NCBI GenBank assembly: GCA_040758255.1
Contig: JBFLVX010000086.1
Coordinates: forward strand, 1-10,330
Source: JACRPZ01 sp040758255
Lineage (GTDB): Bacteria; Nitrospirota; Thermodesulfovibrionia; UBA6902
DNA length: 10,330 nucleotides
Reading direction: 5' to 3'
Shown piece after piece: positions 1 to 5,693 of the stretch (position 1 is the first letter of the stretch; every line of letters starts with the position of its first letter). Made by a program: the position numbers and the translations under genes. Below the pieces are notes generated by a model. The model had not been told where the DNA came from and searched no databases. It saw only the letters and a program-made list of their open reading frames with translations.

Positions 1-21
1 CAGTTTCTGACGTAAGGGAAG

Positions 22-27
22 TCCTTT
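22..27 (-). promoter_or_regulatory. Possible ribosome binding site of a following gene off the left edge
   Basis: On the minus strand, AAAGGA follows five bases after the stop codon of the amidotransferase gene, and no stop codon interrupts the short remaining stretch in the ATT AAA GGA frame. No ATG, GTG or TTG lies at a suitable distance inside the window, so the start of any next gene cannot be placed. In split glutamate synthase loci the amidotransferase subunit is usually followed by other subunit genes, which would fit. Weak evidence. Confidence 0.2.
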
Positions 28-31
28 AATG

Positions 32-1159
32 TTAACTGGTGGTTGCGGTCCAACCTTGCAGCTGGTTCCATACCTTTACCTCCCTTGCTTCCGGTTCTAT
101 GATCACCATATCGTATTTCATCGGGAATATATCCTTGGACTTGTCCCGCTTTGCAACCGCGCTGTCAAGGCCGCACTCTTCCGACATAAGTGCGAATTTC
201 CCTTTAACGCCTCCGACAACGCCCGGCCTTAACTTCTTCGCATCCTGCGCCATGAATGTGGTGCCGTCAGGCGTAAAGCCCATAACGCAGTTCGGCCCGT
301 CAATGCAGAGCGGCCTCAGAGACATCTTCAGGAGTCTGGCGGCCTGGCTGTCCTTTCTTGTCTCTATCTCCGATGCCTTAAGCGGCGTAATTATATCTTT
401 ATAATAAGTGAGCGGATATTTGAGATGCCTGCATGAATAGTGAAGGATGTGGGCGAATACCTCGCTGTCACTGTTGTAGCCTATATATCCCGGCAATCCC
501 CTGCCCATGAGATACTCTTTTATGGGTATGAATGCTGTATTTTCTCCATTGACCATCGCGCCGTAACCTTGAATGAAGAATGGATGGCAGGCATAGAGGT
601 TAATAGCGTAATTTGTATTCTGCCTGCCCTGCGCAAAGATTATCTTTGCCTTAAGGTCGGATTTGTCGAGGCTGAAGAACTCGCCAAGCTGGAGAGGATC
701 GCCAACTTCTTTTAAGGTCAGCACATCAGGATAAAAAGAGAAGACAGTTATAGAGCCCTCTCGCTCACCGGTTTTTCTGAGTTCAACTCTGGTTTTTAAA
801 AGGAGCTGTTCCTTCTCTTCAAAAGACCTCTCCTTATATTTATCAGGGTAATCATAAACCCTTGCAAAATAATTGTCATGCCTTTCAATTCCCTTAACAG
901 GCTTGATCTTCGGCGACCATGTATGCTTAAGTTTAAAACCGGCCCTGTCCATATGATCATTGATTGTATCAATGCCGGCGTTTGAAGAGATGCCTGACAG
1001 AACAGGGAATTCCTTTAAATCCTTGAACTCCCCGCCGAGGTTCTTGAGGATAAGCCCCATGCCTGAGCCGTCATGGCCTTCCTTCATTGTTTCAAGCGCT
1101 TCTATGTTCTCCATCGGGGAGAAATATTTTTCAGATGTGATGGCGGCCAGTCTGCACAT
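32..1159 (-). CDS. Class-II glutamine amidotransferase, split glutamate synthase subunit
   Basis: This 375-residue protein resembles the stand-alone amidotransferase (domain 1) of archaeal-type split glutamate synthases, which releases ammonia from glutamine for transfer to 2-oxoglutarate by partner subunits in the cytoplasm. The protein starts MCRLAAITS, so removal of Met exposes Cys2, the N-terminal nucleophile of Ntn-type class-II amidotransferases. Further family marks are R179 (GRQNTNY), HPFF at 192-195, the oxyanion Asn-Gly at 204-205 (MVNGE), NSDSEVFAH at 229-236 and MSEE at 325-328. The start at 1159 is chosen because it gives Cys2 and has GGAAGAGG upstream with about 7 bases of spacing; a nearby ATG at 1163 is out of frame. 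No FMN or Fe-S domain is present, so partners must be encoded elsewhere, probably beyond the left edge. A different class-II amidotransferase role is possible but less likely. Confidence 0.8.
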   Translation of the reverse strand: MCRLAAITSEKYFSPMENIEALETMKEGHDGSGMGLILKNLGGEFKDLKEFPVLSGISSNAGIDTINDHMDRAGFKLKHTWSPKIKPVKGIERHDNYFARVYDYPDKYKERSFEEKEQLLLKTRVELRKTGEREGSITVFSFYPDVLTLKEVGDPLQLGEFFSLDKSDLKAKIIFAQGRQNTNYAINLYACHPFFIQGYGAMVNGENTAFIPIKEYLMGRGLPGYIGYNSDSEVFAHILHYSCRHLKYPLTYYKDIITPLKASEIETRKDSQAARLLKMSLRPLCIDGPNCVMGFTPDGTTFMAQDAKKLRPGVVGGVKGKFALMSEECGLDSAVAKRDKSKDIFPMKYDMVIIEPEAREVKVWNQLQGWTATTS

Positions 1160-1221
1160 ACATTTACCTCTTCCTTAAGTGCACTCCAAGACATAAATCT
1201 GAGTCATCAGATAGGACTAAT

Positions 1222-1250
1222 AAGATAATATTTTTTTTGATTTCTGTCAA
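1222..1250 (-). promoter_or_regulatory. Sigma-70-like promoter of the amidotransferase gene
   Basis: On the minus strand a perfect -35 box TTGACA (1245-1250) is followed, after exactly 17 bases that include a run of eight A, by the -10 box TATCTT (1222-1227, 4 of 6 consensus bases). Transcription would begin near 1215, giving an untranslated leader of about 55 bases before the ATG at 1159. The A-tract in the spacer may bend the DNA. No operator palindrome was recognised around it. Confidence 0.55.
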
Positions 1251-1305
1251 ATGCCCCGTTTCTTTTTACCGCTGGCTGACGTTTTTTAGTAGACCCCTGT
1301 CCGTT

Positions 1306-1440
1306 ATCCCCCTTTAGAAAAGAGGCGAGGGAGTTGTTGGAAAGGAAATGCTTCAATACTTGGGGTTATTTACGATTTGAAAAGTCTCCCCTCCCCCCTC
1401 TTTTTTTTAAAGAGGGGTTTAACGCAAAAACCAGGAGGGA
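1306..1440. repeat. Two C-rich/G-rich palindromic intergenic repeat copies
   Basis: The 339-base gene-free stretch 1164-1502 contains two related palindromes. The second is the clearer: arms CCCCTCTTT (1395-1403) and AAAGAGGGG (1409-1417) pair perfectly over 9 bp around a five-T loop. The first (about 1308-1333) is degenerate, with CCCCCTTT followed by AAAAGAGGCGAGGG. Such CCCCTCTTT/AAAGAGGGG units are known as dispersed intergenic repeats in Nitrospirota and deltaproteobacterial genomes, and here they probably have the same origin. They lie between divergent genes, so a terminator role is unlikely. The rest of the stretch holds only the two promoters listed. Confidence 0.5.
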
Positions 1441-1463
1441 CATTCATTGAATCACCTGATAAA

Positions 1464-1493
1464 TGGCAAACCATATTATTTTTAGCTTATAAT
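1464..1493 (+). promoter_or_regulatory. Promoter with perfect -10 directly before the CNB gene start
   Basis: A perfect TATAAT lies at 1488-1493 and ends only nine bases before the ATG at 1503. The best -35 candidate is TGGCAA (1464-1469), matching only 3 of 6 consensus bases at 18 bases of spacing. A transcript from here would start around 1500, leaving almost no leader. No Shine-Dalgarno sequence precedes the ATG, which agrees with a leaderless mRNA. The weak -35 means the promoter may need an activator, or may be a chance AT-rich match. Confidence 0.4.
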
Positions 1494-1502
1494 AGCCCTT
1501 AT

Positions 1503-2003
1503 ATGAGCAACCTGTGGGAAAACATATTTAAGAGACAGAAGAAAGACGGGGTTCAGGAGATTCTAAAAAAAATCCCTGTCTTTGAAGACCTGAGCAATAA
1601 TGACTTGTCTCATATAGAACGCATACTGCATCGCCGGGAATACCAGCCTGATGAGGTCATTTTCAGTCAGGGGACGCCCGGGTTCGGCATGTACATTATC
1701 GAAGACGGCTCTGTAACAATAGTTTCCGAACCGTCAATGAAGGTTATGGCGGAACTCCAGAGCGGAGACTTCTTCGGAGAACTCGCGCTTCTGGATGACT
1801 CTCCGAGGAGCGCTACCGCAGCAGCAAAGACATCATGCCGGATGCTCTGCTTCTTCCAATCTGACATGTTCGACCTTATCAGCAGAAAACCGCAAATAGG
1901 CGTTAAGATCCTTCTTTGCCTTGCAAAGACGATTGGTGAACGTTTAAAGAGGGCTAACGAAGAGATTTACGCTTTGAATGAAAAATCCAAAGCGGACATT
2001 TAA
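1503..2003 (+). CDS. Stand-alone cyclic-nucleotide-binding domain protein
   Basis: From ATG 1503 this is 166 residues, nearly all one cNMP-binding domain (about 20-150) of the Crp/PKA-regulatory type. The phosphate-binding cassette is intact: FGELALL at 91-97 with Glu93 for the ribose, and PRSATA at 101-106 with Arg102 for the cyclic phosphate, so binding of cAMP, cGMP or a cyclic dinucleotide is plausible. There is no helix-turn-helix domain, so it is not a Crp/Fnr transcription factor; it probably acts on a partner protein. The frame is open back to a TTG at 1377, but that stretch is encoded by the palindromic repeat and gives a low-complexity N-terminus, so 1503 is preferred. Its last codons overlap the start of the downstream AI-2E-type membrane protein by 26 bases, making that protein the obvious candidate partner (inference). 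Confidence 0.8.
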   Translation: MSNLWENIFKRQKKDGVQEILKKIPVFEDLSNNDLSHIERILHRREYQPDEVIFSQGTPGFGMYIIEDGSVTIVSEPSMKVMAELQSGDFFGELALLDDSPRSATAAAKTSCRMLCFFQSDMFDLISRKPQIGVKILLCLAKTIGERLKRANEEIYALNEKSKADI

Positions 2004-3063
2004 CGGCATAAAATTGGAAAGTCCGGCAGAAAATAAAGGCGCGCTCTGGTTCAGGGTAATACTCCTCCTGACGCTCCTTGCCGCTTCCGCCTTTCTCCTC
2101 TCATTCATCAGCGACATTGTAAAGATCCTCATTATCTCAGCCCTGCTCGCCTTTGTTTTAGACCCGTTAGCTCTTCTTATGGAATCACGCGGGATAAGCC
2201 GCACCCTCGCTACAGTGATCCTTTTCTGTACGATAATCTCAGCCAGCGTAATAGCAGTCCTTTTTCTGATACCTCTCTTTTCCGGAGATATAAACGCGAT
2301 CCTGCTTAATCTTGATTCAGCACAGACAGCCGCTGCAGTCTCAAAAATTGAACACCTTATTGAAAATGACCTTGCCTTTCTGGGTATTAAAGATATTCAT
2401 CTGATGGAAAAGGTACAGAAGAGCGCGCTTGGTCTGGGTGAATGGGCTGTGAACCATCTGATAGATCTGGCATCTCTCATGATGAACGTATTCCTGATAC
2501 CTTTTATAACTTTCTTTTTTCTCAAAGACGGGAGAAAATTCAAGAAGGCATTTGTCAGCATGGTGCCTAACAAGTACTTTGAATTCACATTGCGCCTGAT
2601 CTCTAACCTGGATACCCAGGTGTCTAACTTCCTGCGCGGACAGTTTGTGGACGCGATGATCGTCGGCATACTCGCTACAATCGCGCTCTGGATAGTGGGG
2701 GTGGAATATTATTTGTTCATAGGGGTCTTTGCAGGGCTTGCGAACTTCATACCTTATTTCGGGCCTATAGTGGGAGCTGCGCTGGCTGTGCTTGTTTCAC
2801 TCCTGAATAACGGCAGTATTGAAACGGTATTTTATATACTCCTTGCCTTTGCAGCGGTAAAACTGATAGACGATGTTGCTGTGCAGCCTTACATTGTCGG
2901 CAAGAGCGTTAACATGCACCCCATGATAGTATTGCTGGTGATCATCATCGGCGGAAAGTTCTTCGGAATACTCGGGATGTTCCTTTCTGTCCCTACAGCC
3001 GGGTTTATAAAAGTTGTCCTGCAGGAGAGCATCGTCAACCTCCGCAAATACAGAGCGATCTGA
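1978..3063 (+). CDS. AI-2E/PerM-family membrane transporter
   Basis: A 361-residue integral membrane protein of the AI-2E exporter / PerM (UPF0118) family. Hydrophobic segments are visible at about 26-66, 77-101, 158-182, 225-275, 283-297 and 316-345, with a soluble stretch at 102-157 as is usual for the family. Family motifs are FLRGQ (218-222), ANFIPYFGPIVG (255-266) and QPYIVGKSV with HP (303-315). The name comes from E. coli TqsA; most members have unknown substrates and some act as sodium/proton antiporters, so no link to quorum sensing should be inferred. The start ATG overlaps the upstream cyclic-nucleotide-binding gene by 26 bases, with AAGAG about 13 bases upstream, suggesting translational coupling and a shared function. 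No convincing terminator follows. Confidence 0.85.
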   Translation: MKNPKRTFNGIKLESPAENKGALWFRVILLLTLLAASAFLLSFISDIVKILIISALLAFVLDPLALLMESRGISRTLATVILFCTIISASVIAVLFLIPLFSGDINAILLNLDSAQTAAAVSKIEHLIENDLAFLGIKDIHLMEKVQKSALGLGEWAVNHLIDLASLMMNVFLIPFITFFFLKDGRKFKKAFVSMVPNKYFEFTLRLISNLDTQVSNFLRGQFVDAMIVGILATIALWIVGVEYYLFIGVFAGLANFIPYFGPIVGAALAVLVSLLNNGSIETVFYILLAFAAVKLIDDVAVQPYIVGKSVNMHPMIVLLVIIIGGKFFGILGMFLSVPTAGFIKVVLQESIVNLRKYRAI

Positions 3064-3100
3064 GAATTCTCAAGGCCTTTTTTTATATGAGCTCAATTTT

Positions 3101-3118
3101 TTGTCAAATTATTGACAA
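3101..3118. promoter_or_regulatory. Inverted-repeat operator of the toxin-antitoxin operon
   Basis: TTGTCAA (3101-3107), ATTA, TTGACAA (3112-3118) form a perfect 7-bp inverted repeat with a 4-base centre. The right arm covers the -35 box of the toxin-antitoxin promoter. Ribbon-helix-helix antitoxins typically bind such short inverted repeats and repress their own operon, so this is the natural autoregulation site. The inverted repeat is seen directly; the binding is inferred. Confidence 0.6.
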
Positions 3119-3141
3119 TTGTTTTTTGAAACAAGTAGACT
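3112..3141 (+). promoter_or_regulatory. Sigma-70-like promoter of the toxin-antitoxin operon
   Basis: A perfect -35 TTGACA (3112-3117) is followed after 18 bases by TAGACT (3136-3141), which matches the -10 consensus at 4 of 6 positions. The antitoxin start codon lies 18 bases further on, so the leader is very short but still holds a strong Shine-Dalgarno AGGAGG at 3148-3153, six bases before the ATG. The strong ribosome site fits the need for antitoxin excess. Confidence 0.55.
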
Positions 3142-3159
3142 AGTTTCAGGAGGTTCGTT

Positions 3160-3402
3160 ATGTCAACAACTACGGTAAGAATTCCTGAAAATAAAAGGGA
3201 CACGCTCAAGATCATCGCAAGTGTGGAAAAAAGGGACATCAAGGAGATACTCTCAGAATTGATTGACGACTATATCGAACGGCATAGAGAGACGCTTGAG
3301 ATCCTATCCAAACCCGACTGGGTCGAGGCAATTAACCTTGGTTTAAAAGCTTCTGAAAAGGGCGAGACAGTTAAGTGGCGAAAAAAGAAAACTGGGAAAT
3401 AG
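3160..3402 (+). CDS. Ribbon-helix-helix antitoxin
   Basis: An 80-residue protein with a CopG/Arc-type ribbon-helix-helix pattern. Residues 4-8 (TTVRI) form the DNA-reading strand; residues about 11-25 and 27-41 are the two helices, with the second (KEILSELIDDYIERH) amphipathic. The charged C-terminal tail (about 45-80, including KPDWVEAINLGLKASEKGE and WRKKK) is the part expected to wrap and neutralise the toxin. The start is fixed by AGGAGG six bases upstream. The gene overlaps the downstream RelE-type toxin by 28 bases, the classic arrangement, and has a promoter with an inverted-repeat operator over its -35. It should bind the toxin and repress the operon. The exact antitoxin subfamily was not identified. 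Confidence 0.8.
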   Translation: MSTTTVRIPENKRDTLKIIASVEKRDIKEILSELIDDYIERHRETLEILSKPDWVEAINLGLKASEKGETVKWRKKKTGK

Positions 3403-3650
3403 TCCTTACAAAACCTGCTGAAAAAGTCTATGATAAGGCCCCGAAGGATATCAGGCAAAGATTCGACCGATGTTTTGAAGAATTAGAAGAAAATCCTTTC
3501 TACGGCAGCAACATAAAGCAATTGACCGGACAGTTAAAGGGTCTTTACCGGCACAGAGTTGGAGACTGGCGGATAATCTACCGTCTTTTTAAAGACAAGA
3601 TGTCAGTTGAAATCATTGCGATACTGCCAAGAGAGGATGCATATAGATAG
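3375..3650 (+). CDS. RelE/ParE-family toxin
   Basis: A 91-residue protein of the RelE/ParE toxin superfamily. The family pattern is clear: an N-terminal strand (WEIVLTKPAEKVYDK), helices with DIRQRFDRCFEELEENPF (25-42), then the core strands KGLYRHRVGDWRIIYRL (55-71) and VEIIAILPREDAYR (78-91). Arg59, Arg61, Arg66, Arg86 and Tyr90 lie where RelE-type ribonucleases have their basic and aromatic active-site residues, so ribosome-dependent mRNA cleavage is likely; a ParE-like gyrase poison is the alternative. The start is GTG 3375, inside the antitoxin gene, and there is no ATG nearby. A GAG-containing purine stretch lies 8 bases upstream. Weak start and overlap suggest translational coupling that keeps toxin below antitoxin. 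The reading frame appears intact. Confidence 0.82.
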   Translation: MAKKENWEIVLTKPAEKVYDKAPKDIRQRFDRCFEELEENPFYGSNIKQLTGQLKGLYRHRVGDWRIIYRLFKDKMSVEIIAILPREDAYR

Positions 3651-3740
3651 GCATCTTATTGTTGCGCTTAACTACAGCAAATCAAATTTTATATTTCAAA
3701 ACCAGAACCCATTTTTTTCAGGTTGACCATCAATGCACAT

Positions 3741-4823
3741 CTATTTGTTAGAACTTGGTTTATTGCTGAAAATAAATTCCTCAATAATGCGTACTCGTTC
3801 TTTTATTGAAGAAGCATCGTTAGTACCTTGTTGAGACATACGGTCATATTCTAATAGATCATAATTAGCTTTTTCGAAATTGCTCTCTGCAACAATGCGA
3901 TTATTTTTTAAATTACGTCTAAATTCTAACAGTTTTTTTCTACTAATCTGATCAACTATATTTTTCTTTTGGGCATTCTTGAATAACAAAAAGTACACTG
4001 TCATAGTCCCCTGAGCTAATAGCAGGTCATCATTGTTTGAAAAAACAGTGGTTAATGAATCAAGAACATTAATTACTTTGTTCTTAAAGTTCGTGACTTC
4101 TTTTTTTCGACCTTTTTTGTAGTTCCGAGTCATTATATCTAAATACACCTTTTTGGTATCAATGATTTTTTCTGATACTTGCAATGATTCTATTAACAGA
4201 AGAAAGCGTGCTGCAACTTCTTTGTGTTGATACCTCTTATTGCTAAACTTAACTTTTTCTGTGAAGAATCTATGACTAGCAATATCTCGTATAGCTAATG
4301 CCATGTCACCACCAAAAGCATTTCTTTTCTCTGCGGCATTAAGAGGTACAGCTTCATTTAATCTTGAAAACATATCCTCGATTAAATCTAAATCGTCAGT
4401 AACAACACCCACAATCGGAAGAACAAATGAGTCAAAATCAATACGTATCTTGGGATGGTCCGTTGATATATCGTTATAGTTGAGACTAGACAAGTTAATG
4501 CCTTCATCTGCTAAGTATTTAAAATCGCTATCTAATGTAAACTTACCATCAATAAATTGCCAAATAGTTTCTAGTCTTTGTCTTCCATCAATAACAGCAT
4601 ACGAGAAACCTGTTTTTTTACTATCTTGTCTTGAATAAATATGAAAGTAAATCTTGGGGATGTCGTAATCATTCAGTATTGAATCAATCAATAAACGTTT
4701 TTTTTCTAAAGTCCATATATCGCCAAATCTTTGATAAGGGGGCTCCAACCTTATTGAGCCTCTTTCAGAATAAATTTTTAAAATTGTACTATTTTTTAAA
4801 GGGTTTGTTTCTATGTAACTCAT
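3741..4823 (-). CDS. DUF262-domain protein (GmrS-like), partner of the FRG protein
   Basis: A 360-residue protein with an N-terminal DUF262 domain (about 10-200), the ParB/sulfiredoxin-like fold found in GmrS of the type IV restriction system GmrSD and in other phage-defence proteins. Key motifs are PPYQR (28-32) with W37, LLIDSIL (44-50), the nucleotide-binding-type IDGRQR (78-83) and FSRLNEAVPLNAAEKRNA (152-169). The C-terminal half is helical and highly charged. No HNH (DUF1524/GmrD) nuclease motif is visible, so it is not a complete GmrSD-type nuclease alone. Its ATG overlaps the stop of the FRG gene (ATGA), so the two are translationally coupled. The gene is visibly AT-rich compared with the Mla genes, suggesting transfer. 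Function is inferred from family only; it may be a sensor or NTPase controlling the FRG partner. Confidence 0.78.
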   Translation of the reverse strand: MSYIETNPLKNSTILKIYSERGSIRLEPPYQRFGDIWTLEKKRLLIDSILNDYDIPKIYFHIYSRQDSKKTGFSYAVIDGRQRLETIWQFIDGKFTLDSDFKYLADEGINLSSLNYNDISTDHPKIRIDFDSFVLPIVGVVTDDLDLIEDMFSRLNEAVPLNAAEKRNAFGGDMALAIRDIASHRFFTEKVKFSNKRYQHKEVAARFLLLIESLQVSEKIIDTKKVYLDIMTRNYKKGRKKEVTNFKNKVINVLDSLTTVFSNNDDLLLAQGTMTVYFLLFKNAQKKNIVDQISRKKLLEFRRNLKNNRIVAESNFEKANYDLLEYDRMSQQGTNDASSIKERVRIIEEFIFSNKPSSNK

Positions 4824-5566
4824 TTCAAATTCTCTCTTAGGTTTTCTCCTATACTTGAAAGCTCAGGGAAAAGTTGAAATTTATTAATCCCCAAGACTTT
4901 TAATTCGTTACAGATATGAACCTTTGCACTTTTGGGAATTTCATATTTTATAGCATGTTTTTTATTTCCAATGCTTTCAATAGGAGTGTTATCACGATGA
5001 ATGATTGTGAAAACACCTAGTTGTGCTTGAATACGTGGATTGTTTCTTGTCGCAATAGCGGCTATTGGAAGATTTTTAGTTTTCTTCTCCTGGCTAAGCG
5101 TCTCTACTGAGTAACTGATAAGCTCGGAATCATCAAATGATGGGATATAAAATTCTTCATCAGCTGCTTCAATATTAGCATTTTTATTTAATGCAGAAGG
5201 GAATAGAAGCCACAAAGCCCCATCGTAATTTTTATATTTTTCATCTTCTACCGCAAAATAAAGTGCAGCTAGAGGGCTTTCTGTCCAATCAAGCAACCGA
5301 GTTGGTACACCGTAGTGTTGCATTAAAAACAACCAATCAAAACTATTGTCAGGCTTTTGCTCTAATAGAAATGCCGCATTCTGTTTGAACTTTTTAAGCA
5401 GCGTTGTTTCAGGTATGGCTTTTCTTAATCGAGCATAACCAGACTGTAATTTCCAGTCTCTTTTAGAATGCCCTCTGTACCAAATTGATCCCTCATAATT
5501 CTTTGTATCTTTGTTTAAATGTCTGACAAGATCTTGGATCGATTTAATTATTTTGGTGCCAGCCAT
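4820..5566 (-). CDS. FRG-domain protein
   Basis: A 248-residue protein made of an FRG domain, named for its conserved aromatic-R-G motif, here WYRGH at 29-33. Other family marks are W38 with KLQSGYARLR (39-48), QHYGVPTRLLDWT (83-95), ALYFA (101-105), DGALWLL (115-121), NNPRIQAQLGVFTI (175-188) and a C-terminal GINKFQLFPEL. The biochemical activity of FRG domains is not established as far as I know; they often occur in variable, defence-like loci. The start has AGGA 6-7 bases upstream. It is the first gene of a two-gene operon with its own promoter directly behind the GH57 gene, followed by the overlapping DUF262 gene. No signal peptide or membrane segment is seen, so it is probably cytoplasmic. 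Family assignment is firm, the role is not. Confidence 0.8.
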   Translation of the reverse strand: MAGTKIIKSIQDLVRHLNKDTKNYEGSIWYRGHSKRDWKLQSGYARLRKAIPETTLLKKFKQNAAFLLEQKPDNSFDWLFLMQHYGVPTRLLDWTESPLAALYFAVEDEKYKNYDGALWLLFPSALNKNANIEAADEEFYIPSFDDSELISYSVETLSQEKKTKNLPIAAIATRNNPRIQAQLGVFTIIHRDNTPIESIGNKKHAIKYEIPKSAKVHICNELKVLGINKFQLFPELSSIGENLRENLK

Positions 5567-5639
5567 ATTTATTCCTAAACAGTTCTAACCAGTTTTTAGA
5601 TAGACATAAAACATCCCAATAATACCGGCAAATGATAAG

Positions 5640-5668
5640 ATTATGAATAATTTGACAATTTCTTGCAA
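5640..5668 (-). promoter_or_regulatory. Promoter of the FRG-DUF262 operon
   Basis: On the minus strand TTGCAA (5663-5668, 4 of 6 consensus) is followed after exactly 17 bases by CATAAT (5640-5645, 5 of 6). Transcription would begin near 5633, giving a leader of roughly 65 bases before the FRG ATG. The spacer contains TTGTCAAATTATT (minus strand, 5646-5658), identical to 13 bases of the toxin-antitoxin operator region at 3101-3113, so a repressor bound there would block this promoter. The operon thus appears able to be expressed independently of the upstream GH57 gene. Confidence 0.5.
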
Positions 5669-5693
5669 GTTTTTATAACATTGCTGAAATTCT

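Noticed and set aside
1306..1440. CRISPR-like repeats
   Set aside because: Only two dissimilar palindromes, no constant repeat length, no spacer regularity and no cas genes.
1377..1502. Upstream TTG start extending the cyclic-nucleotide-binding protein by 42 residues
   Set aside because: The extra stretch is translated palindromic repeat and has low complexity (SPLFFLKRG), and it lacks a ribosome site; ATG 1503 gives the normal domain start.
1978..3063. Quorum-sensing autoinducer exporter
   Set aside because: The family name comes from one E. coli member; nothing in the neighbourhood (no LuxS or Lsr genes) supports autoinducer transport.
3062..3087. Intrinsic terminator after the AI-2E-type gene
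   Set aside because: TGAGAATTCTCA gives only a 4-bp stem with a four-base loop, and the T-run begins several bases beyond it, so support is too weak.
3651..3740. Bidirectional terminator between the convergent toxin and DUF262 genes
   Set aside because: No stem of useful length followed by a T-run was found on either strand; the stretch is plain AT-rich sequence.
3741..4823. ParB-type chromosome partition protein
   Set aside because: DUF262 shares the fold, but the helix-turn-helix and ParA partner are missing, and the PPYQR plus FSRLNE motifs are DUF262-specific.
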